Shown in pieces: positions 18,200 to 27,769 of a stretch of 38,041 nt of DNA (position 1 is its first letter; the number at the start of each line of letters is the position of its first letter). The translations under genes were made by a program, and so were the position numbers. Source of the stretch: an uncultured Lachnospiraceae bacterium (GTDB lineage Bacteria > Bacillota > Clostridia > Lachnospirales > Lachnospiraceae); NCBI GenBank assembly GCA_947164865.1, contig CAMUYA010000030.1, positions 1 through 38,041 on the forward strand. The letters run 5' to 3'. Under the pieces are notes generated by a model. The model did no database searches and was not told where the DNA came from. It worked only from the letters and a program-made list of their open reading frames with translations.

Positions 18200-19276
18200 C
18201 TATTTGGCTCCGAAAAGCTTGCCCACATAAGGTATTTTTCTGAGGAGCCAGGCGAAAGGTATTCCGATTGCAAGTGCACATACAGTCCAAAGAATACCTG
18301 CAGGGAACCATTTGATTGTCATATAGGTCTTATCATATACAAATTCGGTTATCCTGTGCAGCTGAGGATCGAGCAGATAGGTCACGATTCCTGCGGCAGC
18401 GCAGAATGAAATAAAGGATGCAAATTTCTTTTCACCCAGCTTTAGCTTATCGCTGATAAATTTGACATCGCAATAAACTATAAGAGCAGTAAACAGCATC
18501 AGACCTTCGAGAGTATCAAGACTTCCGGTCTCTACCAGTATTCTGTGTGAATAGTAAATATTGAATACATAAAGCAGAAGCCCTGCACCGTTAAGACACA
18601 GCAGGAACTTCTTATCATTTACTTTATCACCCAGTCTGGTTATAACAAAATACCCGATCAGCGGCTTTATTATGATCTGATCGAATAAAGGGAAATATAG
18701 ATCTATCCTGTCATATCCCATAAAGAATTCGAAGATAACAAGGACAACCTCGAATATGAAATAGATAACGATCAAATACATAAAGTGCTTATCCTGCATA
18801 TTACGTGCCAGAATACGCAAAAGAGGCAGCAGGATCAGAAATGCCATGTAGAATGCCAAAAACCAGTATTGAGCAACAACATGCTGGGTGTAGATAACTC
18901 CGAAGAAAGTCTTTACCGGATCGGTCTGATAAGCTGAATTCTGTGCATATTCGGGATTGGTCAGCAATATATATACAAGCTGCAAAATCTTAAAAGATAC
19001 AAGCACTATGGCATATCTTAAAATGCGCTTTTTAAGCACATCTTTTATGCTCTCTTCTTTTCCCAAAAGAAGCCCGCCCGATATAAAGAAAAACATGGAC
19101 GGACTTGCAATGGTAATAACATGGAAAGCGATGCAGAAAAAATAAGAGAACGCATCGCCTTCGACAAGATAATGATTCATTGCCTTGTTTCCCGTATGAC
19201 CGTACATAACAAGAAACATGGCAATGAATCTGAAAATATCCAAATGAACTTTTCTTTTAGAAACAGAATTGGTCAT
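18200..19276 (-). CDS. Membrane acyltransferase (acyltransferase_3 family)
   Basis: A 358-residue protein with about ten membrane helices. The first helix carries LDIFRFIAMFLVMYGHTG, where the His matches the conserved family residue, followed by FFISGGLLLG. Family members O-acylate sugars, lipids or wall polymers on the outer membrane face. The substrate here is unknown. It begins 2 nt after the ilvC stop and ends 33 nt before leuC, so it is embedded in the branched-chain amino-acid operon, although it has no known role there. The SD is weak or absent, suggesting translation re-initiation after ilvC. Confidence 0.88.
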   Translation of the reverse strand: MTNSVSKRKVHLDIFRFIAMFLVMYGHTGNKAMNHYLVEGDAFSYFFCIAFHVITIASPSMFFFISGGLLLGKEESIKDVLKKRILRYAIVLVSFKILQLVYILLTNPEYAQNSAYQTDPVKTFFGVIYTQHVVAQYWFLAFYMAFLILLPLLRILARNMQDKHFMYLIVIYFIFEVVLVIFEFFMGYDRIDLYFPLFDQIIIKPLIGYFVITRLGDKVNDKKFLLCLNGAGLLLYVFNIYYSHRILVETGSLDTLEGLMLFTALIVYCDVKFISDKLKLGEKKFASFISFCAAAGIVTYLLDPQLHRITEFVYDKTYMTIKWFPAGILWTVCALAIGIPFAWLLRKIPYVGKLFGAK

Positions 19277-19278
19277 GA

Positions 19279-20316
<1,038 letters not shown>

Positions 20317-20335
20317 TTATATTTGTCTGCCCTTA

Positions 20336-20836
20336 TTAAGGCAGAAAAGTCACATTTTCAATACCTCTTGAAAGTCCGGCCATACCCGTTCTTGCAAGTT
20401 CGAGTATCTCATGTCCCTCAAGAAGGTCTATAAATTTGTCTATCTTTTCAACATCTCCGGTTATCTCAACTATCAGACATTCGGTGGCAACATCCACTAT
20501 CTTTCCGCGGAATATATCCGTGATGGCAATAATGCTCTGTCTTTCGTCAGCCGAGCATCTAACCTTAACAAGGGCAAGCTCTCTGTATACGCTCTCTCCG
20601 GGCTTAAGCTCTTTGATAACGCGGATATCCTCAAGCTTTGCAACCTGTTTTTCTATCTGTTCAAGTACTTCGTCATCTCCGCTGGTTACTATTGTGATCC
20701 TGGAATAACGGGGATCTGCCGTCACACCTGCGGTAATGCTCTCAATATTGTATCCTCTTCTTGAAAAAAGACCTGAAATACGGCTCAGAACACCCGAAGT
20801 ATTGTTTGCAAGAAGCTGAAAAACCTTTGTTTTCAT
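20336..20836 (-). CDS. ilvN: Acetolactate synthase small (regulatory) subunit, copy A
   Basis: A 166-residue protein starting at ATG 20836. A TTG three bases upstream is also in frame, and GAGG lies 7 nt before the ATG. An N-terminal ACT domain (LANNTSGVLSRISGLFSRRG) is followed by the C-terminal IlvN domain ending in GLSRGIENVTF. This length and domain order are those of standard IlvN/IlvH proteins, which activate the catalytic subunit and confer valine feedback. It is the second of two adjacent ilvN-type genes, 68 nt after copy B. Confidence 0.94.
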   Translation of the reverse strand: MKTKVFQLLANNTSGVLSRISGLFSRRGYNIESITAGVTADPRYSRITIVTSGDDEVLEQIEKQVAKLEDIRVIKELKPGESVYRELALVKVRCSADERQSIIAITDIFRGKIVDVATECLIVEITGDVEKIDKFIDLLEGHEILELARTGMAGLSRGIENVTFLP

Positions 20837-20904
20837 CAAAAAACCTCACATACATCATAGATTATGGACGAACACCTTAACTTTAGCAATTTAAAACCCT
20901 GATG

Positions 20905-21399
20905 TCAACCTTCATTCTCGGCACATTTTGAGAGAGAAAGCGTTCCTGTTCGTGCAATTTCCACAATGCTTATTGACTTAAACATATTGATAAGGAGTTC
21001 GATCTTTTCAGGGGTATCACATATCTGTATCATCATAAAGTGCATTGACATATCAACTATATCAGCCTTCATGACTTCGCATATCTCCATGATCTCGTTG
21101 CGGTTTGATTTGTTGTATTTAACCTTCATGAGCATTAACTCTCTCGACACGCACTGATGCTCGTTGAAAGTCTTCACCTTAATTACATCAAGCTTTTTGT
21201 TGAGCTGCTTCTCTATCTGCTCAAGAGTTCTCTCGTCTCCGCTTGACACTATTGTCATGGATGATACTGCAGGATCATCTGTCTCACCGACCGCAAGCGA
21301 GTCGATATTAAAGCTCCTTCTTGCAAAAAGGCCGCTAACCTTTGAAAGTACACCGGATCTGTTTTCAACTGTAACGGAATATATACGTTTTGCTTTCAT
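20905..21399 (-). CDS. ilvN: Acetolactate synthase small (regulatory) subunit, copy B
   Basis: A 164-residue protein with the same ACT (VENRSGVLSKVSGLFARRS) plus IlvN C-terminal layout as the neighbour, but clearly diverged. Its C-terminal domain reads YNKSNRNEIMEICEVMKADIV where copy A has CSADERQSIIAITDIFRGKIV. AAGGA lies 8 nt before the ATG. It directly follows ilvB (20 nt), so it may be the primary partner. Two non-identical regulatory subunits next to one catalytic subunit suggest mixed or condition-specific holoenzymes. This is inference. Confidence 0.93.
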   Translation of the reverse strand: MKAKRIYSVTVENRSGVLSKVSGLFARRSFNIDSLAVGETDDPAVSSMTIVSSGDERTLEQIEKQLNKKLDVIKVKTFNEHQCVSRELMLMKVKYNKSNRNEIMEICEVMKADIVDMSMHFMMIQICDTPEKIELLINMFKSISIVEIARTGTLSLSKCAENEG

Positions 21400-21418
21400 T
21401 TCCGAAATCCTTATCCTA

Positions 21419-23041
21419 TCATTGTTTTACAAGATCCATTGGATCTATCATAACTTCAAGGAGTACATTATTCTTGTCTGATATAAAGCTTTCAATGGTC
21501 TCATCCAGATTCTTCATATCCTTCAGTCTTAAATAATCAAAATCGTAAGCGCTCACAAGCTTTTCAAGATCGGGACTTCCTTCGAGCGAAACCATCGAAT
21601 AATTGTCTTTATAGGAATAATGCTGGTATTCCCTTACCATTCCGAGGTAAGTGTTATTAAACACTATTATCTTGGCATTTACACCAAACTGCCTGAATGT
21701 GGCGAGCTCCATCATTGACATCTGAAATGAACCGTCGCCGCACACCGCAACAACCTGTCTCTTGGGATCCGCAAGCTTTGCACCCAGTGCTGCGGGAATA
21801 GAATAGCCCATAGTGCCCATTCCGCCGGATGTAAGAAAACTTGTATTTTTCTTAATCTTTGCATATGCACAGCTGAATATCTGATTCTGTCCGACATCTG
21901 CGATATATACCGCATTATCCTTGAGCTTATCGGTCAGAGTTTCGATGAATCCCTGAGGATCAACATAGGCTTTATTGGGATTTCTCTTTACCGCAAGTTC
22001 CTTTTTAAATGCCCTGAGTTCGTCCAACCATTTGGATGTATCGATGCTCAGATCTTCGTCTGCCAGATCATCAAATACAGCCTTGCAGTCGCCCACAAGA
22101 GGGATTGAAGAGACCGCATTCTTTCCGATCTCGGCAGGGTCGACGTCAATGTGTATCAGCACTTTATCCTTGGTGATAAGATCAGGCTGGCTGATAGCTC
22201 TGTCTGCAACTCTCGCGCCCACCATCATGATCACATCAGCCTCGTTCATGGCCTTGTTGGCATAAGGTTTTCCGTTATTTCCCACCATTCCGAAATACAG
22301 AGGATCCTCTGTCTCGATAGTGCCGATACCCATCATTGTTGTCACAACCGGGATCTTATGCTTATGTACAAAATCCAGAACCACTGCGCCCGCTTTACCG
22401 AGCTTTACACCACCTCCGAGACAAATGATAGGCTTTTTAGCTTTTTGAAGCTCTTTAGTAACCTTTTTTATCTGTGCCGAATTACCTTTAACTGTAGGTT
22501 TATAAGTCCTGAGTGAGACACTTTCGGGATACTTGAAGTTCTTAACAGGTGCATTCTGGATATCGATAGGTATATCTATGAGAACCGGGCCTCTTCTTCC
22601 TGAATCGGCTATGTGAAAAGCTTCCTTTATTATCCTCGGAAGATCATCGGCGTTTTTGACAAGATAGCTGTATTTAACGAAAGACTCAACGGCACCGGTG
22701 ATATCCGCCTCCTGAAACACATCGCTACCGATAAGATCACTTTTTACCTGACCTGTGATGACTATAAGAGGTATCGAATCGGCATAAGCAGTTGCAATAC
22801 CGGTAATAATATTTGTAGCCCCCGGGCCGGATGTAACGGCGCAGACACCTGGTTTTCCGGATATTCTTGCGAGCCCGCTCGCCGCATGGGCTGCATTCTG
22901 CTCTGTCCTTACAAGAATTGTTTTGATATCGGAATCGAGAATACTGTTATAAAACGGACATATCGCCACCCCCGGATATCCGAATACATATTTTACGCCT
23001 TCTTCTTCAAGGCATCTGACTATTGCCTCGGCACCGTTCAT
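21419..23041 (-). CDS. ilvB: Acetolactate synthase large (catalytic) subunit
   Basis: A 540-residue ThDP enzyme. The N-terminal domain has FGYPG and the catalytic Glu in RTEQNAAHAASG. The C-terminal ThDP/metal motif starts GDGSFQMSMMEL and runs to NN. It condenses pyruvate with pyruvate or 2-oxobutyrate. I start it at ATG 23041 because AGGAGG (23053-23058) lies 11 nt upstream. The in-frame GTG at 23071 would place that SD inside the gene. It heads the long minus-strand operon. The ~100-nt leader to the divergent lipoprotein promoter is too short for a T-box, and I see none. Confidence 0.96.
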   Translation of the reverse strand: MNGAEAIVRCLEEEGVKYVFGYPGVAICPFYNSILDSDIKTILVRTEQNAAHAASGLARISGKPGVCAVTSGPGATNIITGIATAYADSIPLIVITGQVKSDLIGSDVFQEADITGAVESFVKYSYLVKNADDLPRIIKEAFHIADSGRRGPVLIDIPIDIQNAPVKNFKYPESVSLRTYKPTVKGNSAQIKKVTKELQKAKKPIICLGGGVKLGKAGAVVLDFVHKHKIPVVTTMMGIGTIETEDPLYFGMVGNNGKPYANKAMNEADVIMMVGARVADRAISQPDLITKDKVLIHIDVDPAEIGKNAVSSIPLVGDCKAVFDDLADEDLSIDTSKWLDELRAFKKELAVKRNPNKAYVDPQGFIETLTDKLKDNAVYIADVGQNQIFSCAYAKIKKNTSFLTSGGMGTMGYSIPAALGAKLADPKRQVVAVCGDGSFQMSMMELATFRQFGVNAKIIVFNNTYLGMVREYQHYSYKDNYSMVSLEGSPDLEKLVSAYDFDYLRLKDMKNLDETIESFISDKNNVLLEVMIDPMDLVKQ

Positions 23042-23139
23042 AATAGGTTTAACCTCCTGAAACAAGCTCACTGACTATATATTTTAACATTTACATCTGT
23101 ATTTTGATAGTACTAATTTTAATCATTTACCCTTAAGAA

Positions 23140-23169
23140 TTGACCTTGTTTAATATACGGAATTATGAT
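23140..23169 (+). promoter_or_regulatory. Sigma-A-type promoter of the lipoprotein gene
   Basis: TTGACC (23140-23145), 18-bp spacer, TATGAT (23164-23169). It lies 47 nt before the lipoprotein ATG. It is divergent from ilvB. Confidence 0.65.
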
Positions 23170-23215
23170 AAAGTTGTTGAGTATTCGATTTGATGTCTGC
23201 AGGAGTTTATACTTT

Positions 23216-23701
23216 ATGAAAAAGAGATATTTTATTGCATTGATAATGCTTGTATTATCAGTTTTTAGCATTACAGGCTGTAAAAGCATGAATGCGGATA
23301 AGCATGAGGAACTCTCCTCTTTCAGATCAAGAGTTGATGAGTTCTGCGATTCGATCTATCGCATAGATAATAATATAAATGAGATTGACACTGCAACCGA
23401 AGATTATACCGAAGTGCTGATACAGAATCTCGATGCTCTCGAGACTAATTTCAAGATCTTTGCCGACATGGATTTCCCTTCCGATTACGATTATCTTGAA
23501 GGGCTCGCGGATGAGGCATCATCCTATATGGATACAGCTGTAGCTTCTTTCCATGATCTATTTGAAAACAATTATACCGAGGAAGCTATGACGGAAAAAT
23601 ATGATTACGCAAAAGAAAACTACGAAAGAGCATACAAGAGGATAAAGATAATAATCACATTTCTTAACGGTGAATCTTCCGAGGATGTGACTGTCGAGTA
23701 A
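23216..23701 (+). CDS. Small lipoprotein of unknown function
   Basis: A 161-residue protein counted from ATG 23216, with AGGAG 10 nt upstream. An earlier in-frame ATG at 23165 overlaps the -10 box and is rejected. MKKRYF plus a hydrophobic core ends in the lipobox SITGC, so it should be lipidated and held on the outer membrane face. The mature part is acidic and helical, probably a helical bundle (NINEIDTATEDYTEVLIQNLDAL and later helices). I do not recognise a family. Its last 38 nt overlap the convergent TIGR01906 gene. Confidence 0.82.
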   Translation: MKKRYFIALIMLVLSVFSITGCKSMNADKHEELSSFRSRVDEFCDSIYRIDNNINEIDTATEDYTEVLIQNLDALETNFKIFADMDFPSDYDYLEGLADEASSYMDTAVASFHDLFENNYTEEAMTEKYDYAKENYERAYKRIKIIITFLNGESSEDVTVE

Positions 23702-24389
23702 ACAGAATAACGCTCAGCACTGCTGATACGGCCATCAATCCCGCAAAAACAGCTCCGCAGAGTTTCCCCGCATCCACAAAAAGCTGCTCCGGACAAAGGT
23801 ATATCAGATTATCATATCTCGGATCCAGCAGCCAGTCCGAATTATCGAAAATGATCTTATGGCAGAATACCACCAGAGCGTTCAGATCGATGGTTGCGAA
23901 TAGTACTACAACAATACATACAAATATTATGATCGCATCGGATATTATTATGCCTGTTGCGATCACTTTTTTTATCTTCTCTTTTTCTTCACTCCCGCTC
24001 TTTCTCCCGGCTTTCAGAATAAAAAAACATAAAGAAGCCGTCGCAAGGACAGCACTTACTATCATTATTGATCTGATAGACGCAATTATCCCTGCGACGT
24101 CATTCATATGCGATACATCTTTTTTATTGAAAAAATCAGAAAAATCGCCTCTCACATTCGTCTTGATCTCGATAGATTCTTCCCTTCCCTTGACAAAGTC
24201 AACAAGGCGATCCGTCACAGCTTCAAGATCGCTTTCTGTCATGGAAAGCATAGATGCGGTACCGTACGCGCTGTATCTGTTCATGAGGTATCCCTTACTG
24301 AACACCACAAAATAAATAAGTGCACAAAACGTAGATACAAAAATCGCAAGCGGAAGAACTATCGAAATAAGCCGTTTTAAAAAAGTCAT
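23664..24389 (-). CDS. TIGR01906/DUF1461 integral membrane protein
   Basis: A 241-residue protein with four membrane helices (about 8-30, 100-122, 142-168 and 210-232) and an extracytoplasmic loop. The loop motif HKIIFDNSDWLLDPRYDNLI followed by LCPEQLF and an earlier HMNDV match the DUF1461/TIGR01906 family. Function is unknown. It follows the zinc-ribbon gene by 3 nt, and its SD lies inside that gene's end, so the two are coupled. Confidence 0.85.
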   Translation of the reverse strand: MTFLKRLISIVLPLAIFVSTFCALIYFVVFSKGYLMNRYSAYGTASMLSMTESDLEAVTDRLVDFVKGREESIEIKTNVRGDFSDFFNKKDVSHMNDVAGIIASIRSIMIVSAVLATASLCFFILKAGRKSGSEEKEKIKKVIATGIIISDAIIIFVCIVVVLFATIDLNALVVFCHKIIFDNSDWLLDPRYDNLIYLCPEQLFVDAGKLCGAVFAGLMAVSAVLSVILFTRQSHPRKIHR

Positions 24390-24392
24390 TTT

Positions 24393-26342
24393 TTATTCTA
24401 CTTCCTGTAAGATCAGCGTAAAGGCAACCCCCTTCTTGGTAACGTAAATATCATTTGTTCCCTTATTGATATCTCCGTTAGCTCCGTAGAACGTTACTCC
24501 CATCTCCGGTCTGAAGAAATTGGCTTCGTCGTTTAACAGCTTTTTTCTTCCGCCCTTATAATAATATAATTCTCCGGTGTAACCGTCATATTCGGTAAAG
24601 TAAAGGAGCACTCCGTCATAAGTGATACCCATTGATGTAACATCATCGGCAATCTTCTTGGGCTTTCCGTTGCCTTTCTGAATATAGAGAGCATCCTCTT
24701 CGTCGATAAAGAAGACTTCAGCACCGTTACTTGTAATGGTGAAATCATATACATCATCTCTGATCTTGTCGGAGATAGCTTTTGCTCCAAGTCTGACTCT
24801 ATAAAGAGTATCATCCGAAGATGTATAATAGAGCACTGAAGCATTCTTATCAACCATGAAATAATCCATTCCGCCCACAAGTTTCTCACACTGCCAATCC
24901 TTTGTAAGCCTGAATACTTCGTAGGAATCACCGGAATTAGCGTAGCAGACCTGGTTGGCAAAAGTAGCAATAGGATAATGGAAGCAAAGTGCATAACTGC
25001 TCATATTATCTGAAAAGACTGTATTATATCCTCTTGCCTGATAACCGTTTCTTGCGGTAACAAGATCCAGATCTGAATAGGATCCGCTCAACTTAACCTT
25101 ATCCCCTCCTCTTTCCGAGATATATAATCCCGAATCAGTTGTAAACAGGATCTGGGAAAGATCATTATTAAATGTAAAGTAATAATCTGCAAGGTCACCG
25201 GAAATCTTATTCGAGTTGGAATTTTTATCTGTAATGTAAACAGCTGATTTTTCAGGATCCGTATAGTAGATATATCTCATATCATCTGAGATTGCTATAG
25301 GAAGAACATCTCTGGTAAGCTTATAATCCTTTCTGCCATTATATGCATAAAGAGTATCATCGCCGTCTTCTTCTATATTGAATAGAAGCGCTTTTCCTTT
25401 AGGTGAGATTACGGGGGTAGTCGATACATCATAAGCTATGGTATTCTTGCGCCCACTCTTGATGTTGAAGGTATACAGAGTGTTATCGTTATCCAGATAA
25501 GCAATGGTCGATCCGTCATCCGATACGGTATATCTGCTGTTCTTTATGTCATAATCGACAATATCCATCTTGTATGAAGATGTTGCATAATACAACGTAT
25601 TTTCCTCATCCATAAGAAGAGCTACTGTATTGTCATCGTTCTGTTGTACGAGATATGCCTGGCCTTCAAACCAGTTATTGAAATTTTTTTCATTGTAGAA
25701 AATGTAAGTAATATCTTCAGCGGGATCATAGAATGTATTGAAGGTTCCCGTTACTTTGCCGTTTCCGCCGCCAAGCTTGGTTACCGCAATAATAACTCCG
25801 ACTATAATGGCGATGATTAAAAATAATGCTCCGCCCCCTGCAATAAACATCCATGGCTTAAATTTGGACTTCGGCTTAGCCTTAGTCTCGCCGTTTGCGG
25901 TATTGCCTGTGGTCCGGTTGACTTTTACGGGTGCAGCCTGAGGAATGGGCGCCGCTTGAGGGATCGGAGCCGCCTGTGGAACAGTATTGGCCTGAGGTGC
26001 AACCGGTGCAGCCTGAGGTACAGGATCAGCCGCAGGTGCCTCTGCAGGTACTGCTTCCGGTACGGAATCGGCTGCAGGTGCTGCTACTGTTACGCCGATA
26101 GGTTCAGCAGTATGAGGAATTGGATCCGGAGTTACCGGAGCAGGTGCAGCCTCTTCTACAGGCGCAGGCTCTGCTACAGGTGCAGTCTCAGTAGTAGTTG
26201 CCGGTATAGGCTCTGCTACCGGTGCGGGCTCTGCTACAGGTGCAGGTGCTGATTCCACAACCGGAACTTCAAGCTTTGTACCGCAGTAGGCGCAAAACAA
26301 AGCATCATCATCATTTTTTTTACCGCAATTGGAACAGAACAT
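24393..26342 (-). CDS. Zinc-ribbon, membrane-anchored beta-propeller-like protein
   Basis: A 649-residue protein. An N-terminal zinc ribbon (C3, C6, C17, C20) is followed by a Pro/Ala/Val/Glu linker (about 28-140) of PVAEPAP-type repeats. One membrane helix (about 165-190) leads to a large C-terminal region of repeated Y-D/S-x-D-T-L-Y strands that resemble a WD40/TolB-like propeller (about 200-645). The zinc ribbon would be cytosolic and the propeller outside. Ligand and function are unknown. The AGGAGG SD overlaps the lgt stop region, so it is coupled to lgt. Confidence 0.85.
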   Translation of the reverse strand: MFCSNCGKKNDDDALFCAYCGTKLEVPVVESAPAPVAEPAPVAEPIPATTTETAPVAEPAPVEEAAPAPVTPDPIPHTAEPIGVTVAAPAADSVPEAVPAEAPAADPVPQAAPVAPQANTVPQAAPIPQAAPIPQAAPVKVNRTTGNTANGETKAKPKSKFKPWMFIAGGGALFLIIAIIVGVIIAVTKLGGGNGKVTGTFNTFYDPAEDITYIFYNEKNFNNWFEGQAYLVQQNDDNTVALLMDEENTLYYATSSYKMDIVDYDIKNSRYTVSDDGSTIAYLDNDNTLYTFNIKSGRKNTIAYDVSTTPVISPKGKALLFNIEEDGDDTLYAYNGRKDYKLTRDVLPIAISDDMRYIYYTDPEKSAVYITDKNSNSNKISGDLADYYFTFNNDLSQILFTTDSGLYISERGGDKVKLSGSYSDLDLVTARNGYQARGYNTVFSDNMSSYALCFHYPIATFANQVCYANSGDSYEVFRLTKDWQCEKLVGGMDYFMVDKNASVLYYTSSDDTLYRVRLGAKAISDKIRDDVYDFTITSNGAEVFFIDEEDALYIQKGNGKPKKIADDVTSMGITYDGVLLYFTEYDGYTGELYYYKGGRKKLLNDEANFFRPEMGVTFYGANGDINKGTNDIYVTKKGVAFTLILQEVE

Positions 26343-26344
26343 TT

Positions 26345-27232
26345 TTAATCCTCCTCTACAACCTTTTTCTTAGCCGTATAGCATTTCTCAAGAATATTCT
26401 TTGATGTGGGACATACGAGGCAATAAATCCCGAAGGGAACAACAAACAGACTTATCCACTGTGACGTGGAAAAAGGTCCCCAGATTCCGCGCAAAAGATC
26501 GCCGCGCCAGAATTCCAGAATAAACCTCATAGTACCGTACAAAACAAAATATATACCCATGGGTCTGTAATAAATCGGTTTAAGACCCTGTATAAACAGA
26601 TTAACCAAAAGTATGATAAAAATCAATAGCAGTCCTAAGGACTCATAAAGCTGAATGGGAAGTGTATAACAGCCGATCTGGGCATTATATATATCACCAT
26701 TATGGAAAATGGGATTTGCCCCCCGTTCATAATAACCGGTCTCGGGATTCAGGGTTCCAATCACGCCGGTCACCTTATCTACAACGCCAAAACAACATCC
26801 TCCGAATACACATCCAATCCTTCCGAGAGCATGAAACATGGGAATGGCGGGTATTGAGGTCATAAGCCACTCTCTTGTGTCCTCTTTAAAGAATTTGGTA
26901 TACACCATAAGACCGATAAAGATACCTATCATTCCGCCATAAAACACTATTCCTCCGGAAAGATAGGTTTTGAACAATTCAAAATCCGTAAACAGATATT
27001 TAAATCCCTGAACCGTGTATTTAAAAACTGTGATCTGATAAAGAAGAAAAGCTCCAATAGCTCCAAAAACACCACCGAAAACAATATAGATCGCTCTGCT
27101 GAAAAAATCATTTTTGCGAACGCTTTTTTTATTCACGAGAAAACTGTACAGAACTATAAGCCAAAGCCCGACATAAGCTATAATTCCGTAAGTGCTTATA
27201 TGTCTGCCGAAAATTTCAATCTGTGGATGCAT
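26345..27232 (-). CDS. lgt: Prolipoprotein diacylglyceryl transferase
   Basis: A 295-residue protein with about seven membrane helices. Family motifs are HPQIEIFGRHISTYGIIAY at the start, HALGRIGCVFGGCCFG in the middle, and YGTMRFILEFWRGD near the end, each with the conserved Arg residues. Lgt transfers diacylglycerol from phosphatidylglycerol to the lipobox cysteine. The sequence is diverged from proteobacterial Lgt but has clostridial features. It heads a three-gene operon and would be needed to mature the lipoprotein encoded nearby at 23216-23701. Confidence 0.9.
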   Translation of the reverse strand: MHPQIEIFGRHISTYGIIAYVGLWLIVLYSFLVNKKSVRKNDFFSRAIYIVFGGVFGAIGAFLLYQITVFKYTVQGFKYLFTDFELFKTYLSGGIVFYGGMIGIFIGLMVYTKFFKEDTREWLMTSIPAIPMFHALGRIGCVFGGCCFGVVDKVTGVIGTLNPETGYYERGANPIFHNGDIYNAQIGCYTLPIQLYESLGLLLIFIILLVNLFIQGLKPIYYRPMGIYFVLYGTMRFILEFWRGDLLRGIWGPFSTSQWISLFVVPFGIYCLVCPTSKNILEKCYTAKKKVVEED

Positions 27233-27320
27233 TACTAAACCTTATTATTTCTGATATTTTTTATATTAAATATTATTATGCTTTAAGGAAAAATGTTATA
27301 ACTGCCAATAAAGTAAAATA

Positions 27321-27347
27321 GGCCGGTACCAATCAACAGTACCGGCC
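27321..27347 (-). terminator. Hairpin terminator after the DUF4190-like gene
   Basis: A 9-bp perfect stem (GGCCGGTAC at 27321-27329 with GTACCGGCC at 27339-27347), a 9-nt loop, then TATTTTACTTTATT on the minus strand. It lies 16 nt past the stop at 27364. Confidence 0.8.
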
Positions 27348-27363
27348 CTAGAGAAAACGAAAA

Positions 27364-27666
27364 TTAATAGTTGCTAAGTGCAGAAGCAAGTCCTGAGCTA
27401 GCGGCGCCACATGCTGCACAAGCTGTGCAGATGATAGCTACAACAATTCCGGCAATGCTGAGTCCGATACCGATAAATCCGGTGATCTTACCAACCTTAT
27501 TGAAGGTGTTCTCTCCGCCTGCCTCTACTGCCTTCTTTGAAAGAACTACACCTACGATAGCAGCTGCAAGGCCAAGGATTCCGCCCCAACCAGTCCAGCA
27601 GCATACGCAACCTGCGATACCGCATGCCATTGATGCAATGCTTAAACCTTTATTATTGCTGTTCAT
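27364..27666 (-). CDS. Small DUF4190-like membrane protein
   Basis: A 100-residue protein with two hydrophobic segments (about 8-44 and 60-92) separated by KKAVEAGGENTFNKVGK. It is rich in Gly, Ala, Ile and Cys (ACGIAGCVCCWTGWGG, CTACAACGAA). This layout matches the DUF4190-type small membrane proteins. Function is unknown. It has its own promoter and terminator, so it is monocistronic. The SD is GGAG about 8 nt before the ATG. Confidence 0.75.
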   Translation of the reverse strand: MNSNNKGLSIASMACGIAGCVCCWTGWGGILGLAAAIVGVVLSKKAVEAGGENTFNKVGKITGFIGIGLSIAGIVVAIICTACAACGAASSGLASALSNY

Positions 27667-27711
27667 CTTCTTTTCTCCTTTTCTAAAAAAAGTATTAAAT
27701 CAACATCTAGT

Positions 27712-27740
27712 ATGTTATCACAATTGCATCACAATATCAA
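27712..27740 (-). promoter_or_regulatory. Promoter of the DUF4190-like gene, with direct repeat in the spacer
   Basis: Reading minus: TTGATA, 17 bp, TAACAT preceded by TG (extended -10). A direct repeat ATTGTGAT-gca-ATTGTGAT lies across the spacer and the start of the -10 region, a possible regulator site. Confidence 0.6.
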
Positions 27741-27769
27741 CGCTTTTTGAGAAAAAATATTAAATTTCG

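Noticed and set aside
23042..23071. GTG start at 23071 for ilvB
   Set aside because: The AGGAGG SD would then lie inside the gene. ATG 23041 also matches the usual IlvB start.
23042..23139. T-box or leader-peptide attenuator before ilvB
   Set aside because: The leader is too short, and I find neither a T-box sequence nor a run of Leu/Val/Ile codons followed by a terminator.
23165..23215. Earlier ATG for the lipoprotein
   Set aside because: It lies in the -10 box, and the extra residues would displace the signal peptide start MKKRYF.
25956..26252. Arg/Cys/Tyr-rich plus-strand frame
   Set aside because: It is the antisense of the Pro/Ala/Glu repeat linker of the zinc-ribbon protein.
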